Origin: DASQWP01 sp050697555
GTDB taxonomy: Bacteria; Actinomycetota; Thermoleophilia; Gaiellales; Gaiellaceae
Direction: 5' to 3'
Assembly (NCBI GenBank): GCA_050697555.1
Contig: JBOHAD010000038.1
Location: forward strand, 1 to 23,550
Length of the DNA: 23,550 nucleotides
This document shows, in pieces, positions 7,263 through 13,569 of the stretch. Made by a program: the position numbers and the translations under genes. Below the pieces are notes generated by a model. That model had not been told where the DNA came from. It was given only the letters and a program-made list of their open reading frames with translations, and did not search any database. How positions within the stretch are numbered: the first letter of the stretch is position 1; the number at the start of each line of letters is the position of its first letter.

Positions 7263-8292
7263 CGCGGAGTCCGGGGGGCGGGTCGACGTAGGCGTGCGCG
7301 AAGACCTCCTCGGGGTCGGGCGCCGGAAGCGCCTCCGCCGCGGCGATGCCGGCCTTCATCCGCGCGAGCGCGTCCGCGCGAGCCTCCTCGGCAAGCTCAT
7401 CCGTGAGGACGCCCAGCCGGCGCAGGTACCGCTCGTAGCGGCCGAGGCACTCGTTCCGGCGCTCCTCCTCGACGCGTCCCGCGTCCCAGTAGGCGCTCGG
7501 ATCGTCGGCGGTGGCATGCGGCGCGCAGCGGTATGTGAGGGCCTCCACGAAGGTGGGCCCCTCGCCCGCGCGGGCGCGGGCCAGCGCCTCGGCGACGGCC
7601 TCGTAGACGGCGAGCGGGTCGCCGCCGTCCACGCGGACGCCCGGCATGCCGTAGCCCGCCGCCTTGTCCGCCAGGGTCTCCGCGCGCGTCTGTGCGGAGA
7701 GCGGCGTGGAGATCGCCCACTGGTTGTTGTTGCAGAGGAGGACGACGGGCGCGCGCATGACGGCGGCGAAGTTGGCGCCCTCGTGGAAGGCGCCCTCGGA
7801 GGTGGCTCCGTCGCCGAAGAATGCGATCGCGGCCGTCTTCTCGCCCTTCAAACGCACGCCCCAGGCGAGCCCCGCCGCGTGCGGGACGTGCGTGGCGATC
7901 GGCACCGCGATGGAGGCGACGCGGTACTCACGCGGGTCCCACCAGCCCGCCGGGTGCCCGCGCCACCAGGAGAGGACGACCTCCGGCGGCATCCCGCGCA
8001 GGAGCCCGATCGCCGACTCCCGGTAGGAGGGGAAGATCCAGTCCTCGTCCGCGAGCGCCTGCACGGTGCCAGCCTGCATGGCCTCGTGCCCCCAGAAGAT
8101 TGCGTAGGTGCCGATGCGGCCCTGGCGGTGGTAAATGGCGGAGCGCTCGTCGTACGTCCGCAGGAGGACCATGCTGCGGTAGAGCTCGAGCAGGCCGGCC
8201 TCGCCGAGCCCGTCCACCTCTCCGTCCCGAACATCTTCGCCGTCGCCGATGATCCTGCGCAGGTCATCTTCGGCGGGAGCAACCTGGGCCAT
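7255..8292 (-). CDS. 2-oxoacid dehydrogenase E1 component, alpha subunit (branched-chain type)
   Basis: 345 residues from the ATG at 8292. It binds thiamine diphosphate and decarboxylates the 2-oxoacid. The ThDP motif runs from GDG (160-162) to NNN (188-190), GDGATSEGAFHEGANF...LCNNN. The regions YRESAIGLLRG, HRQGRIGTYAIFWGHEA and the tail DPEEVFAHAYVDPPPGLRD resemble actinobacterial branched-chain E1 alpha (BkdA-like) sequences from memory, hence the subtype call. Translation could be read further upstream, but that would run into the lipid kinase gene, and residues before this Met do not look like family sequence. Only 8 nt separate it from the kinase stop. There is no Shine-Dalgarno; a GATAAT box 7 nt before the ATG suggests leaderless initiation. 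First gene of the E1a-E1b-E2 set. Confidence 0.93.
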   Translation of the reverse strand: MAQVAPAEDDLRRIIGDGEDVRDGEVDGLGEAGLLELYRSMVLLRTYDERSAIYHRQGRIGTYAIFWGHEAMQAGTVQALADEDWIFPSYRESAIGLLRGMPPEVVLSWWRGHPAGWWDPREYRVASIAVPIATHVPHAAGLAWGVRLKGEKTAAIAFFGDGATSEGAFHEGANFAAVMRAPVVLLCNNNQWAISTPLSAQTRAETLADKAAGYGMPGVRVDGGDPLAVYEAVAEALARARAGEGPTFVEALTYRCAPHATADDPSAYWDAGRVEEERRNECLGRYERYLRRLGVLTDELAEEARADALARMKAGIAAAEALPAPDPEEVFAHAYVDPPPGLRDG

Positions 8293-8299
8293 GGACGGA

Positions 8300-8305
8300 A
8301 TTATC
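8300..8305 (-). promoter_or_regulatory. Possible -10 element for leaderless E1-alpha transcript
   Basis: Minus-strand GATAAT ends 7 nt before the ATG at 8292, placing transcription start at or next to the start codon. No Shine-Dalgarno precedes this ATG. No convincing -35 lies at the usual distance (a TTGACG is present but only 13 nt away). The box overlaps the stop codon of the lipid kinase gene. Confidence 0.4.
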
Positions 8306-9188
8306 GCGCGACCAACGCCGTCAATGCGTCGCGTTCGGCCTCGAAGCGCGCCTCCCGTACGTCGCCGAGGTCCTCGCCGTCCGCCTGGAGCGGCATCGGG
8401 AAGTCGCACTCGATCGCGATCTCGTCCGCGTCGTGGACGTACAGGATGTGACGCGAGGCCGTCTGGCCCTTGCCCCGCAGCAGCCAGCCGGCGAGCTGAG
8501 GCACGAGCCACGGCTCGAGGCGCCGCGGGGCGACGAGGTCGAGGCCGAGCTCGAAGCGGGCGGCGGGGGCGACGTGCAGCGGCAGGCGGCCGACGAAGCT
8601 GTACGGGTCGCAGTTGGCGACGAGCGCGAAGGCGACCCGCTCGCGGCCGAGCACGGTCATCGTCGGGGCGAAGCGCCCCAGCCGCCCGGCGAAGATGCCG
8701 GCGAGCGAACGCGCGAACGCGAGGTCGCCGGCGCGCCGGCCGTGGTCGCGCCCGAGCTCGTCGACGCGGCGGACGAGCTCCGCGTCGACGCCGAGCCCGG
8801 CGCTGAACGTGAAGCGGCGCCCGTTCACCCGTCCGAGCCCGATGCGCCGCTCCGACCCTTGGGCGAGGAGGCCGGCGCAGGCCACCGGGTCGCGCGGGAG
8901 CCCGAGCGCGCGCGGGAGGACGCTCGTGGAGCCGCCCGGGAGGAAGCCGACAGCGACTTCGTCCTCGATTCCGTTGACGACCTCGTTGTACCCGCCGTCC
9001 CCGGAGAGGACGTAGATGCGCTCGCAGCGGAGGCAGGCCTCGGCGGCGAGCTCGGCGGCATGGCGCGGGCGCTCCGTGAGGACGGTCTCGAGAGGGCCTG
9101 CCGCCGCCAGCGTGCGCTCGACCTCGAGCGTCACCTCGGGCGTCACGCGGCTGGCGGAAGGATTGACGATGAGCACGGCGCCCGGCAC
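8301..9188 (-). CDS. Diacylglycerol kinase-family lipid kinase
   Basis: 295 residues of the DAGK catalytic/YegS-like family, which phosphorylates lipid hydroxyls with ATP at the inner membrane face. Key motifs are VNPSAS at the first strand, the nucleotide-binding GDGGYNEVVNG (63-73), GFLPGGSTSVLPRALGLP (81-98, family form usually with N in place of the first S), FSAGLGVDAELV, and the C-terminal substrate-side motif PMPLQADGE with acidic residues for metal. The start is a GTG at 9188, immediately before the first strand. Lipid substrate is not deducible; diacylglycerol or a glycolipid is typical. The gene is 8 nt upstream of E1-alpha on the same strand, so read-through is likely, but a functional link with the dehydrogenase is not obvious. 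Confidence 0.88.
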   Translation of the reverse strand: MPGAVLIVNPSASRVTPEVTLEVERTLAAAGPLETVLTERPRHAAELAAEACLRCERIYVLSGDGGYNEVVNGIEDEVAVGFLPGGSTSVLPRALGLPRDPVACAGLLAQGSERRIGLGRVNGRRFTFSAGLGVDAELVRRVDELGRDHGRRAGDLAFARSLAGIFAGRLGRFAPTMTVLGRERVAFALVANCDPYSFVGRLPLHVAPAARFELGLDLVAPRRLEPWLVPQLAGWLLRGKGQTASRHILYVHDADEIAIECDFPMPLQADGEDLGDVREARFEAERDALTALVAR

Positions 9189-9210
9189 GGCGCCCCGAAA
9201 TGTAGTGCCG

Positions 9211-9239
9211 CGGCGGGCGGGGTGCCGCCCCGCCCGCCG
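9211..9239 (-). terminator. Strong hairpin after the two-module exported protein gene
   Basis: Perfect 12-bp GC-only stem (9211-9222 with 9228-9239) with a 5-nt loop, 17 nt beyond the stop at 9256 and just before the GTG of the lipid kinase gene. No T-run follows. Position and stability fit a factor-independent or assisted terminator. Confidence 0.65.
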
Positions 9240-9255
9240 TCGGTCCTTGCGTGCC

Positions 9256-9708
9256 CTACGCCTCCGAGGTCGCGACGGCCTCGCAGGTCGCCTCGCCCGT
9301 GCGGAGCTGCTGGGCGAGGACGTTCACGTTCACGTCGCAGACGTTCGCGGCGGTGGCGATCGGCAGCTTCACCGTGATGTCGCCGATCTGGACGTTGACG
9401 AGCGAGTCGCCGGCCTGGTTGTCAGGCCCGTTGCCGTTCCCGGGCCCCGGCGTGGCGATCGACTCGGCGGTCGCCTCGCACGTCGCGTCGCCCGTGCGAA
9501 CCTGCTCGGCGAGCACGTTCGCCTGCACGTCGCACAGGTTGGCGGCGACGCCGATCGGGGCTAGCACCGTGATGTCGCCGATCTGGACGTTCACGAGCGA
9601 GTCGCCGGCCTGGTTGTCAGGCGGCTGTGCAGCCGCCGGGGCGGCGACGGTAAACGACATAGCTGCGGTCGCAAGCACGCTCGCGACCAGCCTTCTGGCC
9701 TTCGTCAT
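9256..9708 (-). CDS. Small exported protein made of two near-identical 49-residue modules
   Basis: 150 residues. A signal peptide (1-27, ending AAPAAA) is followed by two modules at 31-79 and 96-144, each starting DNQAGDSLVNVQIGDITV and ending RTGxATCEA, joined by a Gly/Pro/Asn linker (PGPGNGNG). Each module has two cysteines (59/77 and 124/142), which could form one disulfide per module outside the cell. I recall similar single or repeated modules (LVNV...PIxxAANxCDVxxxVLA) in exported proteins of high-GC actinobacteria, but no function. The plan is reminiscent of small surface-coat proteins such as chaplins, without clear chaplin motifs. The start is the ATG at 9708, supported by AAGGAGGG seven nt upstream; a longer frame starting 8 codons earlier lacks such support. 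The gene ends in a strong hairpin and stands alone. Confidence 0.8.
   Translation of the reverse strand: MTKARRLVASVLATAAMSFTVAAPAAAQPPDNQAGDSLVNVQIGDITVLAPIGVAANLCDVQANVLAEQVRTGDATCEATAESIATPGPGNGNGPDNQAGDSLVNVQIGDITVKLPIATAANVCDVNVNVLAQQLRTGEATCEAVATSEA
9277..9423 (-). repeat. Module 2 of the intragenic duplication
   Basis: 147 nt coding for residues 96-144. Parts are identical at DNA level to module 1 at 9472-9618, notably the segment for GDSLVNVQIGDITV. This points to recent duplication or ongoing gene conversion. Confidence 0.8.
9472..9618 (-). repeat. Module 1 of the intragenic duplication
   Basis: 147 nt coding for residues 31-79, same length as module 2 at 9277-9423 and in the same frame. 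The N-terminal half is nearly identical, whereas the C-terminal half carries more substitutions. Confidence 0.8.
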
Positions 9709-9730
9709 TGGTAGTCCCTCCTTGTGAGAC

Positions 9731-9748
9731 AACGGCCGCTGGGCCGTT
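9731..9748. promoter_or_regulatory. Inverted repeat upstream of the two-module protein
   Basis: AACGGCC and GGCCGTT form a perfect 7-bp inverted repeat with a 4-nt spacer, 22 nt upstream of the ATG at 9708. It could be an operator, a leader hairpin, or the terminator of the TetR gene. It does not match the spacing of the PaaR-type site at 10423. Confidence 0.35.
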
Positions 9749-9835
9749 CAGACCCTCTGTCGACCTCACGCCTTCCCGCCCCTCGATCCCCGAACACGCC
9801 GGCCGGGAGGTCTTTACACGATCCTCAAAACCCGC

Positions 9836-10408
9836 TCAGGCGGGCGTGGAATAGCCTCGCATGCCGTCGACGAGAAGGGCGTAGAAGCGGTCTGCGAGCT
9901 CGTCCGTATCGGCTCCCTCGCGGAGCCAGGTGTACGCCCAGTTGGCGGCGGAGAGGAAGAGGAGCGCGGCGACGTGCTCGTCGAGGTCGGAGCGGAGCTC
10001 CCCGAGCTCGCGGCCCTCCCGGAAGAGGGCGCGCACGCGCTCCTCGTAGCGCCGCCGCTCCGCGACGACGGCCTCGAGCCGCTCGCCTTCGAGGTAGCGC
10101 CACTCCTGCACGAAGACGGTGGCGACCTCGAGCTGCTCCGCGACGACGCGCAAATGGCCGCGGAGGGCGAGGCGGATCTTCTCGGTCGGCCGCAGCCGCT
10201 CGGGGATCGCGTCGAGCGTGCCGTGGAACGCCTCCGCGCCGACGCGCATCGTCTCGAAGAGGAGGTCCTGCTTGCCCTCGATGTGCGCGTAGAGGGAGCC
10301 CTTCTGGACGCCCATCGCCTCGGCCAGGTCTCCGATCGACGTGCCGTGGTAGCCCTTCTCCGCGAATAGACGGGCCGCCTGGCGGGAAAGCTCCTCCCGG
10401 CGGGTCAT
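9836..10408 (-). CDS. paaR: TetR-family repressor of the phenylacetate genes (PaaR-like)
   Basis: 190-residue TetR regulator. The N-terminal DNA-binding domain is clear: MTRREELSRQAARLFAEKGY, then the helix-turn-helix TSIGDLAEAMGVQKGSLYAHI (about 24-43). The all-helical C-terminal part is the ligand/dimer domain. It is transcribed divergently from paaA with only 36 nt between start codons, and that gap contains a perfect copy of the 14-bp site published for Thermus PaaR. From family knowledge such regulators are released by phenylacetyl-CoA, so the expected behaviour is repression of paaABCD and of itself until phenylacetyl-CoA accumulates. The ATG at 10408 is the only start that gives a normal N-terminus; no Shine-Dalgarno is visible, suggesting a very short leader. 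TetR assignment is firm; PaaR role rests on position and operator. Confidence 0.85.
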   Translation of the reverse strand: MTRREELSRQAARLFAEKGYHGTSIGDLAEAMGVQKGSLYAHIEGKQDLLFETMRVGAEAFHGTLDAIPERLRPTEKIRLALRGHLRVVAEQLEVATVFVQEWRYLEGERLEAVVAERRRYEERVRALFREGRELGELRSDLDEHVAALLFLSAANWAYTWLREGADTDELADRFYALLVDGMRGYSTPA

Positions 10409-10422
10409 GGTAGAGTTGTACC

Positions 10423-10436
10423 CTAACGACCGTTTG
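10423..10436. promoter_or_regulatory. PaaR operator in the paaR-paaA intergenic region
   Basis: The 14 bp CTAACGACCGTTTG match the Thermus PaaR consensus CNAACGNNCGTTNG at every fixed position. The site ends 8 nt before the paaA ATG and begins 14 nt beyond the paaR ATG, so bound repressor would cover the transcription starts of both genes. I found no other copy of this pattern in the gaps before the other catabolic genes. Confidence 0.8.
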
Positions 10437-10444
10437 GTTGGAAG

Positions 10445-11341
10445 ATGAACGAGACCGAGTTTCAGGCATACGTGCAGGACGGGGGGCACGTCGAGACGGG
10501 CGATCCGATGCCCGAGGCCTACCGGAAAGCGCTGATCAAGTTCATCGAGATGCACGGCAACTCGGAGCTCATGGGCGTCCTGCCCGAGCGGGAGTGGATC
10601 CTCCGCGCGCCCACCCTCCAGCGCAAGCTCGCCCTCACGTCGAAGGTGCAGGACGAGGTCGGCCACGCGCAGCTCATCTACCGAGTCGTCGAGGACCTCG
10701 GGAAGCCGCGCGACGCCTGCCTCGACGATCTCGTCGCCGGCAAGACGAAGTTCCACAACGTCTTCCACTACCCGACGAAGACCTGGGGTGACGTCGGAGT
10801 CATCGCCTGGCTCGTCGACGCCGCGGCGATCATCTCCCAGAAGGCCTTGCTGAAGTGCTCGTACGCGCCCTACGCGCGGATCATGAAGAAGATCTGCTGG
10901 GAGGAGTCGTTCCACATCCTGCACGGGCGCGATGTCGTGCTGACGATGATGACCGGCACCGAGGAGCAGCGCGAGCTCGTCCAGGAGGCGCTCGACCGCT
11001 GGTGGGGGCCGCTCATGCAGTTCCACGGGAACCCGATCCAGGCCGACGACGACCCCATGTACCTGTGGCGGATCAAGAGCCAGGCGAACGAGGACGCCCG
11101 CCAGCAGTTCCTCGACGGCTACGTGCCCCAGGTCTGGGAGCTCGGGCTGACCGTGCCGGACCCGAAGCTCCGGAAGCGCGAGGAGGACGGAGTCTGGGAG
11201 TACACCGAGCCCGACTGGGACGAGCTCAGGCACGTCGTCACCGGGCACGGGCCGGCCACCGAGCGCCGCCTCGGCTTCCGGCGCATGTCGCGCGAAGAGA
11301 CCGCCTGGGTGCGCCGGGCGGTGCTCGCCGAAGCAGCGTGA
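10445..11341 (+). CDS. paaA: 1,2-phenylacetyl-CoA epoxidase, catalytic subunit PaaA
   Basis: 298 residues. PaaA is the diiron subunit that inserts an oxygen atom into the aromatic ring of phenylacetyl-CoA. Carboxylate/histidine iron ligands are visible in two ExxH motifs, DEVGHAQLIY (E71, H74) and EESFHILH (E154, H157), with E41 in GNSELMGVLPERE as a further ligand. The C-terminal region (GLTVPDPKL, WEYTEPDWDE) is typical of PaaA. The ATG at 10445 has a modest GGAAG just before it and lies 8 nt after the PaaR operator. It overlaps paaB by 4 nt (GTGA). First gene of a four-gene coupled operon paaABCD. Length and motifs are normal. Confidence 0.96.
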   Translation: MNETEFQAYVQDGGHVETGDPMPEAYRKALIKFIEMHGNSELMGVLPEREWILRAPTLQRKLALTSKVQDEVGHAQLIYRVVEDLGKPRDACLDDLVAGKTKFHNVFHYPTKTWGDVGVIAWLVDAAAIISQKALLKCSYAPYARIMKKICWEESFHILHGRDVVLTMMTGTEEQRELVQEALDRWWGPLMQFHGNPIQADDDPMYLWRIKSQANEDARQQFLDGYVPQVWELGLTVPDPKLRKREEDGVWEYTEPDWDELRHVVTGHGPATERRLGFRRMSREETAWVRRAVLAEAA

Positions 11342-11670
11342 TCTGGGAGGTCTTCCGGCAGGAGCGGGAAGGGCAGCCGTTCCAGCACGGCGGGTCGCTC
11401 GAGGCTCCCAACCTCGAGTTCGCGGAGGCCTACGCGCGGGAGTTCTACGGGCGCCGGAACGAGTCGGTCGCGCTCTGGATCGTGCCGCGGGACGCGGTCC
11501 GCGAGGTGGACGAGCCGTACGTCGCGGACGTCTTCGATCGGGACTACCGGCGCGTGGACGGCTATTCGATCAAGGTCAAGCTGAAGGAGGCCCGTGAGAT
11601 AGCCGCGAAAAGTGCTGGCGCACTTTCCGCGGAGGGGTCGGGGCCTGATGCCAGAGCGGATGCGGAGTGA
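11338..11670 (+). CDS. paaB: 1,2-phenylacetyl-CoA epoxidase subunit PaaB
   Basis: 110 residues, starting at a GTG that overlaps the paaA stop (GTGA). The family core is intact: WEVFRQEREGQPFQHGGSLEAPN, then FAEAYAREFYGRR, ALWIVPRD and the closing DRDYRRVDGYSIKVKL. PaaB is a small non-catalytic subunit that bridges PaaAC heterodimers into the larger epoxidase complex. The last 25 or so residues (after IKVKLKEAREI) are a variable Ala/Gly/Asp tail. It overlaps paaC by 4 nt (GTGA again), so translation of all subunits is probably coupled. Confidence 0.93.
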   Translation: MIWEVFRQEREGQPFQHGGSLEAPNLEFAEAYAREFYGRRNESVALWIVPRDAVREVDEPYVADVFDRDYRRVDGYSIKVKLKEAREIAAKSAGALSAEGSGPDARADAE

Positions 11671-12341
11671 GCGACAACTCTGTTGCCGAGGAGATTCTGG
11701 AGCTCGCCGACGACGAGTTGCTGATCGGGTGGCGCGACTCTGAATGGACGGGGATCGCGCCCTTCCTCGAGGAGGACGTCGCCTTCTCCTCCATCGCGCA
11801 GGGCGAGATCGGGCACGCGCGGGCGCTCTACGAGCTGGCGGCGCGGGAGCTCGGGACGGACGCCGACGCCCTCGCTTTCGACCGCGAGCCGGGGGAGTAC
11901 CGCTCGTCGCCTCTCGTCGAGCTCCAGCTCGTGCCCGACTGGGCGCGGACGATCGCCCGCCACTGGCTCTACGAGACGGCCGATGCGATCCGCGTCGCGG
12001 CGCTCAAGGAGTCGAGCTCCCCGGAGGTCGCCGGGCTCGCCGCCAAGATCGAGCGCGAGGAGGCGTACCACCGCATGCACGCGGACATGTGGGCGGAGCG
12101 GCTGCGGGAGTCCTCCGAGCGCGAGCGCTTCGAGGCCGCGGTGGCGGAGCTCTGGCCTTATTCGCTGGGAATCCTGCCGGATTCCCAGCGAGACGAGTTC
12201 CGAGCCAAGGTGGGTGAGACCCTCGGACGCTCCACACCCGCTGCCGACCCAATCGAGCGCGGCGGCCATACGGATGACTTTCTCCCCCTCTGGGAGGAGA
12301 TGACGAGCGTGCGGCGATCGGTGGCGGGAGCGTCATGGTGA
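11667..12341 (+). CDS. paaC: 1,2-phenylacetyl-CoA epoxidase structural subunit PaaC
   Basis: 224 residues from a GTG at 11667. PaaC is the degenerate diiron-fold partner of PaaA; it does not hold the catalytic irons but is needed to position the active site. Family features include ELADDELLIGWRDSEWTGIAPFLEEDVAFSSIAQ broken into the usual helix pattern, GEIGHARALYEL, the IARHWLYETADAIR helix and EREEAYHRMHADMW. It is slightly shorter than the E. coli protein (about 250 residues). It overlaps paaB by 4 nt and paaD by 7 nt. Confidence 0.93.
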   Translation: MSDNSVAEEILELADDELLIGWRDSEWTGIAPFLEEDVAFSSIAQGEIGHARALYELAARELGTDADALAFDREPGEYRSSPLVELQLVPDWARTIARHWLYETADAIRVAALKESSSPEVAGLAAKIEREEAYHRMHADMWAERLRESSERERFEAAVAELWPYSLGILPDSQRDEFRAKVGETLGRSTPAADPIERGGHTDDFLPLWEEMTSVRRSVAGASW

Positions 12342-12820
12342 CCGCGGAACGCGTGTGGGAGGCGCTCGGAGAGATCTCCGACCCGGAGATCCCGGTGGTC
12401 TCGCTCGTCGATCTCGGCGTCGTGCGGGACGTCGAGGTCGACTCCGGCCGCGTCCGCATCGAGTTCACGCCGACCTTCCTCGGCTGCCCGGCGCTCGAGG
12501 TCATGCGCGACCGCATGGAGGCGGCGGTGCGCGCTCTCGGGGCCGACCCCGACGTCGAAGTCGTCCAGGACGACTCGTGGACGACCGACCGCATCACGCC
12601 CGAGGGCCGGCGCAAGCTCCGCGAAGCGGGCTTCGCGCCTCCGGCGCCGCGTGCCGCCGGCGAGCCGACACTCGTCCAGCTCGAGAGCCATGCCTTCCGC
12701 TGCCCCTACTGCGGCTCGACAGACACGCGGCTCGAGAACATCTTCGGCCCGACCCCCTGCCGCTCGATCCGCTACTGCACCGCCTGCCGCCAGCCCTTCG
12801 AGCAGTTCAAGACGATCTAA
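12335..12820 (+). CDS. paaD: Epoxidase accessory protein PaaD (DUF59 domain plus zinc ribbon)
   Basis: 161 residues. N-terminal DUF59/MIP18 domain with ISDPEIPVVSLVDLGVV (14-30) and the conserved cysteine C51 in TFLGCPA; C-terminal zinc ribbon with CPYC (C123, C126), C142, and CTAC (C148, C151). Proteins of this family are thought to help assemble metal centres; in the paa operon PaaD is considered a maturation factor, most often linked to the PaaE iron-sulfur centre or the epoxidase diiron site. The ATG overlaps the end of paaC. It is the last paa gene here: the usual fifth gene, paaE, does not follow. Confidence 0.93.
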   Translation: MVTAERVWEALGEISDPEIPVVSLVDLGVVRDVEVDSGRVRIEFTPTFLGCPALEVMRDRMEAAVRALGADPDVEVVQDDSWTTDRITPEGRRKLREAGFAPPAPRAAGEPTLVQLESHAFRCPYCGSTDTRLENIFGPTPCRSIRYCTACRQPFEQFKTI

Positions 12821-12840
12821 CCCGGCCCTCCGAGCCATGC

Positions 12841-12855
12841 CGGGGTCAGACCCCG
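12841..12855. repeat. 15-nt palindrome after paaD
   Basis: CGGGGTC-A-GACCCCG is perfectly symmetric, 20 nt after the paaD stop. It may act as a short terminator stem, although a one-base loop cannot form as drawn in RNA. The 9-mer GGGTCAGAC in it recurs at 15554-15562, right after the stop of the exported Fn3 gene. Confidence 0.5.
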
Positions 12856-12883
12856 TCGTGTCCGCAGCGGCCGTGGTCGCCCG

Positions 12884-12909
12884 GACGGGGGAGGAAAAGA
12901 TCCCCCGTC
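12884..12909 (+). terminator. Hairpin in the paaD-tasA gap
   Basis: GACGGGGGA (12884-12892) pairs perfectly with TCCCCCGTC (12901-12909) around the 8-nt purine loop GGAAAAGA. It could terminate the paa operon or lie in the leader of the following gene; there is no T-run. I tested known riboswitch cores by eye and saw no match. Confidence 0.45.
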
Positions 12910-12922
12910 TGCGCAGCAACGG

Positions 12923-12944
12923 CATACCGCCCTCATACCGCCCA
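12923..12944. repeat. Tandem 11-nt direct repeat in the leader of the TasA-like gene
   Basis: CATACCGCCCT followed directly by CATACCGCCCA, 10 of 11 identical, about 67 nt before the next ATG. Head-to-tail spacing of 11 nt puts both copies on one face of the helix, so a regulator site is possible. Confidence 0.4.
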
Positions 12945-13011
12945 CCGCCCGAGTCCTTCCCGAGGTCGCCGATGGTGTACCCAGCAAGCAAACCCCGAAA
13001 GGACGAACGAC

Positions 13012-13548
13012 ATGCGGAACCTCAAGACTCTGGCGGCGAAGAAGATCGCACTCACCGTGGCGGCGATCACCGTGGTCTCGATCGCGGCGGCGGGCGGCAC
13101 GTGGGCGAACTTCACAGCCACGCCGGTCACCATCTCGAGCAACGCCTTCGCCACGGGCACGCTCGCCATGAGCCGCTCCGGCTCGGGCGCCATCTTCTCG
13201 GCGGCGAACATGGTGGTCGACCAGGAGGCAACGGGCTCCGTCACGATCACCAACACCGGCTCCCTCGCGGGCGACTACACCCTCTCGGGCTCGGCCAGCG
13301 GCGCCCTCGCCGACTCGCTCGAGCTCGTCATCTACAAGGACGACGACGGCGTCGCCGGCTCGAAGGTCTACGACGGCACGCTCGGCGCGTTCGCCTCCGT
13401 CGATCTCGGCACGTTCGCGGGCGGCGGCGGCGAGCACACCTTCTACTTCCACGTCAAGCTCCCCTCGACCGGGACGGACGCGGGCGACAACGCCTTCCAG
13501 GGCCAGTCCGCCGGCGCCGACTTCACCTGGTCGGCGGCACAGGCGTAG
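13012..13548 (+). CDS. TasA/camelysin-like exported protein with SipW-type signal
   Basis: 178 residues. The N-terminus MRNLKTLAAKK...TVVSIAAAGGTWANFTATPVTISSNAFATGTL is split here for reading but matches the SipW-cognate signal pattern: basic start, hydrophobic stretch (about 12-28), then G-T-[WF]-A-x-F and a downstream N-x-F-x-[AT]-G-T-L. The mature part is a beta-rich domain with alternating VTITNTGSLAGDYTLSG, LELVIYKDDDG and HTFYFHVKLPS strands, as in TasA/camelysin (M73-like, not proven to be proteases). TasA-type proteins form extracellular fibres in Bacillus biofilms; the same role here is inferred. The ATG follows GAAAGGA with 8-nt spacing. The SipW-type peptidase gene follows 21 nt downstream, the usual pairing for this class. 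Confidence 0.85.
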   Translation: MRNLKTLAAKKIALTVAAITVVSIAAAGGTWANFTATPVTISSNAFATGTLAMSRSGSGAIFSAANMVVDQEATGSVTITNTGSLAGDYTLSGSASGALADSLELVIYKDDDGVAGSKVYDGTLGAFASVDLGTFAGGGGEHTFYFHVKLPSTGTDAGDNAFQGQSAGADFTWSAAQA

Positions 13549-13569
13549 GGCGCGATCTTCCGGGACACG

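Noticed and set aside
7255..8511. Longer E1-alpha with an N-terminal extension beyond 8292
   Set aside because: The extension overlaps the lipid kinase gene and is not like E1-alpha sequence; the ATG at 8292 gives the normal length.
9256..9708. Chaplin or rodlin protein
   Set aside because: Size, export and cysteine pairs are suggestive, but the module sequence does not show the chaplin core that I know.
12841..13011. Riboswitch in the paaD to TasA-like gap
   Set aside because: I compared the hairpin and flanks with c-di-GMP, SAM, cobalamin and fluoride motifs by eye and saw no conserved core; only simple stems remain.
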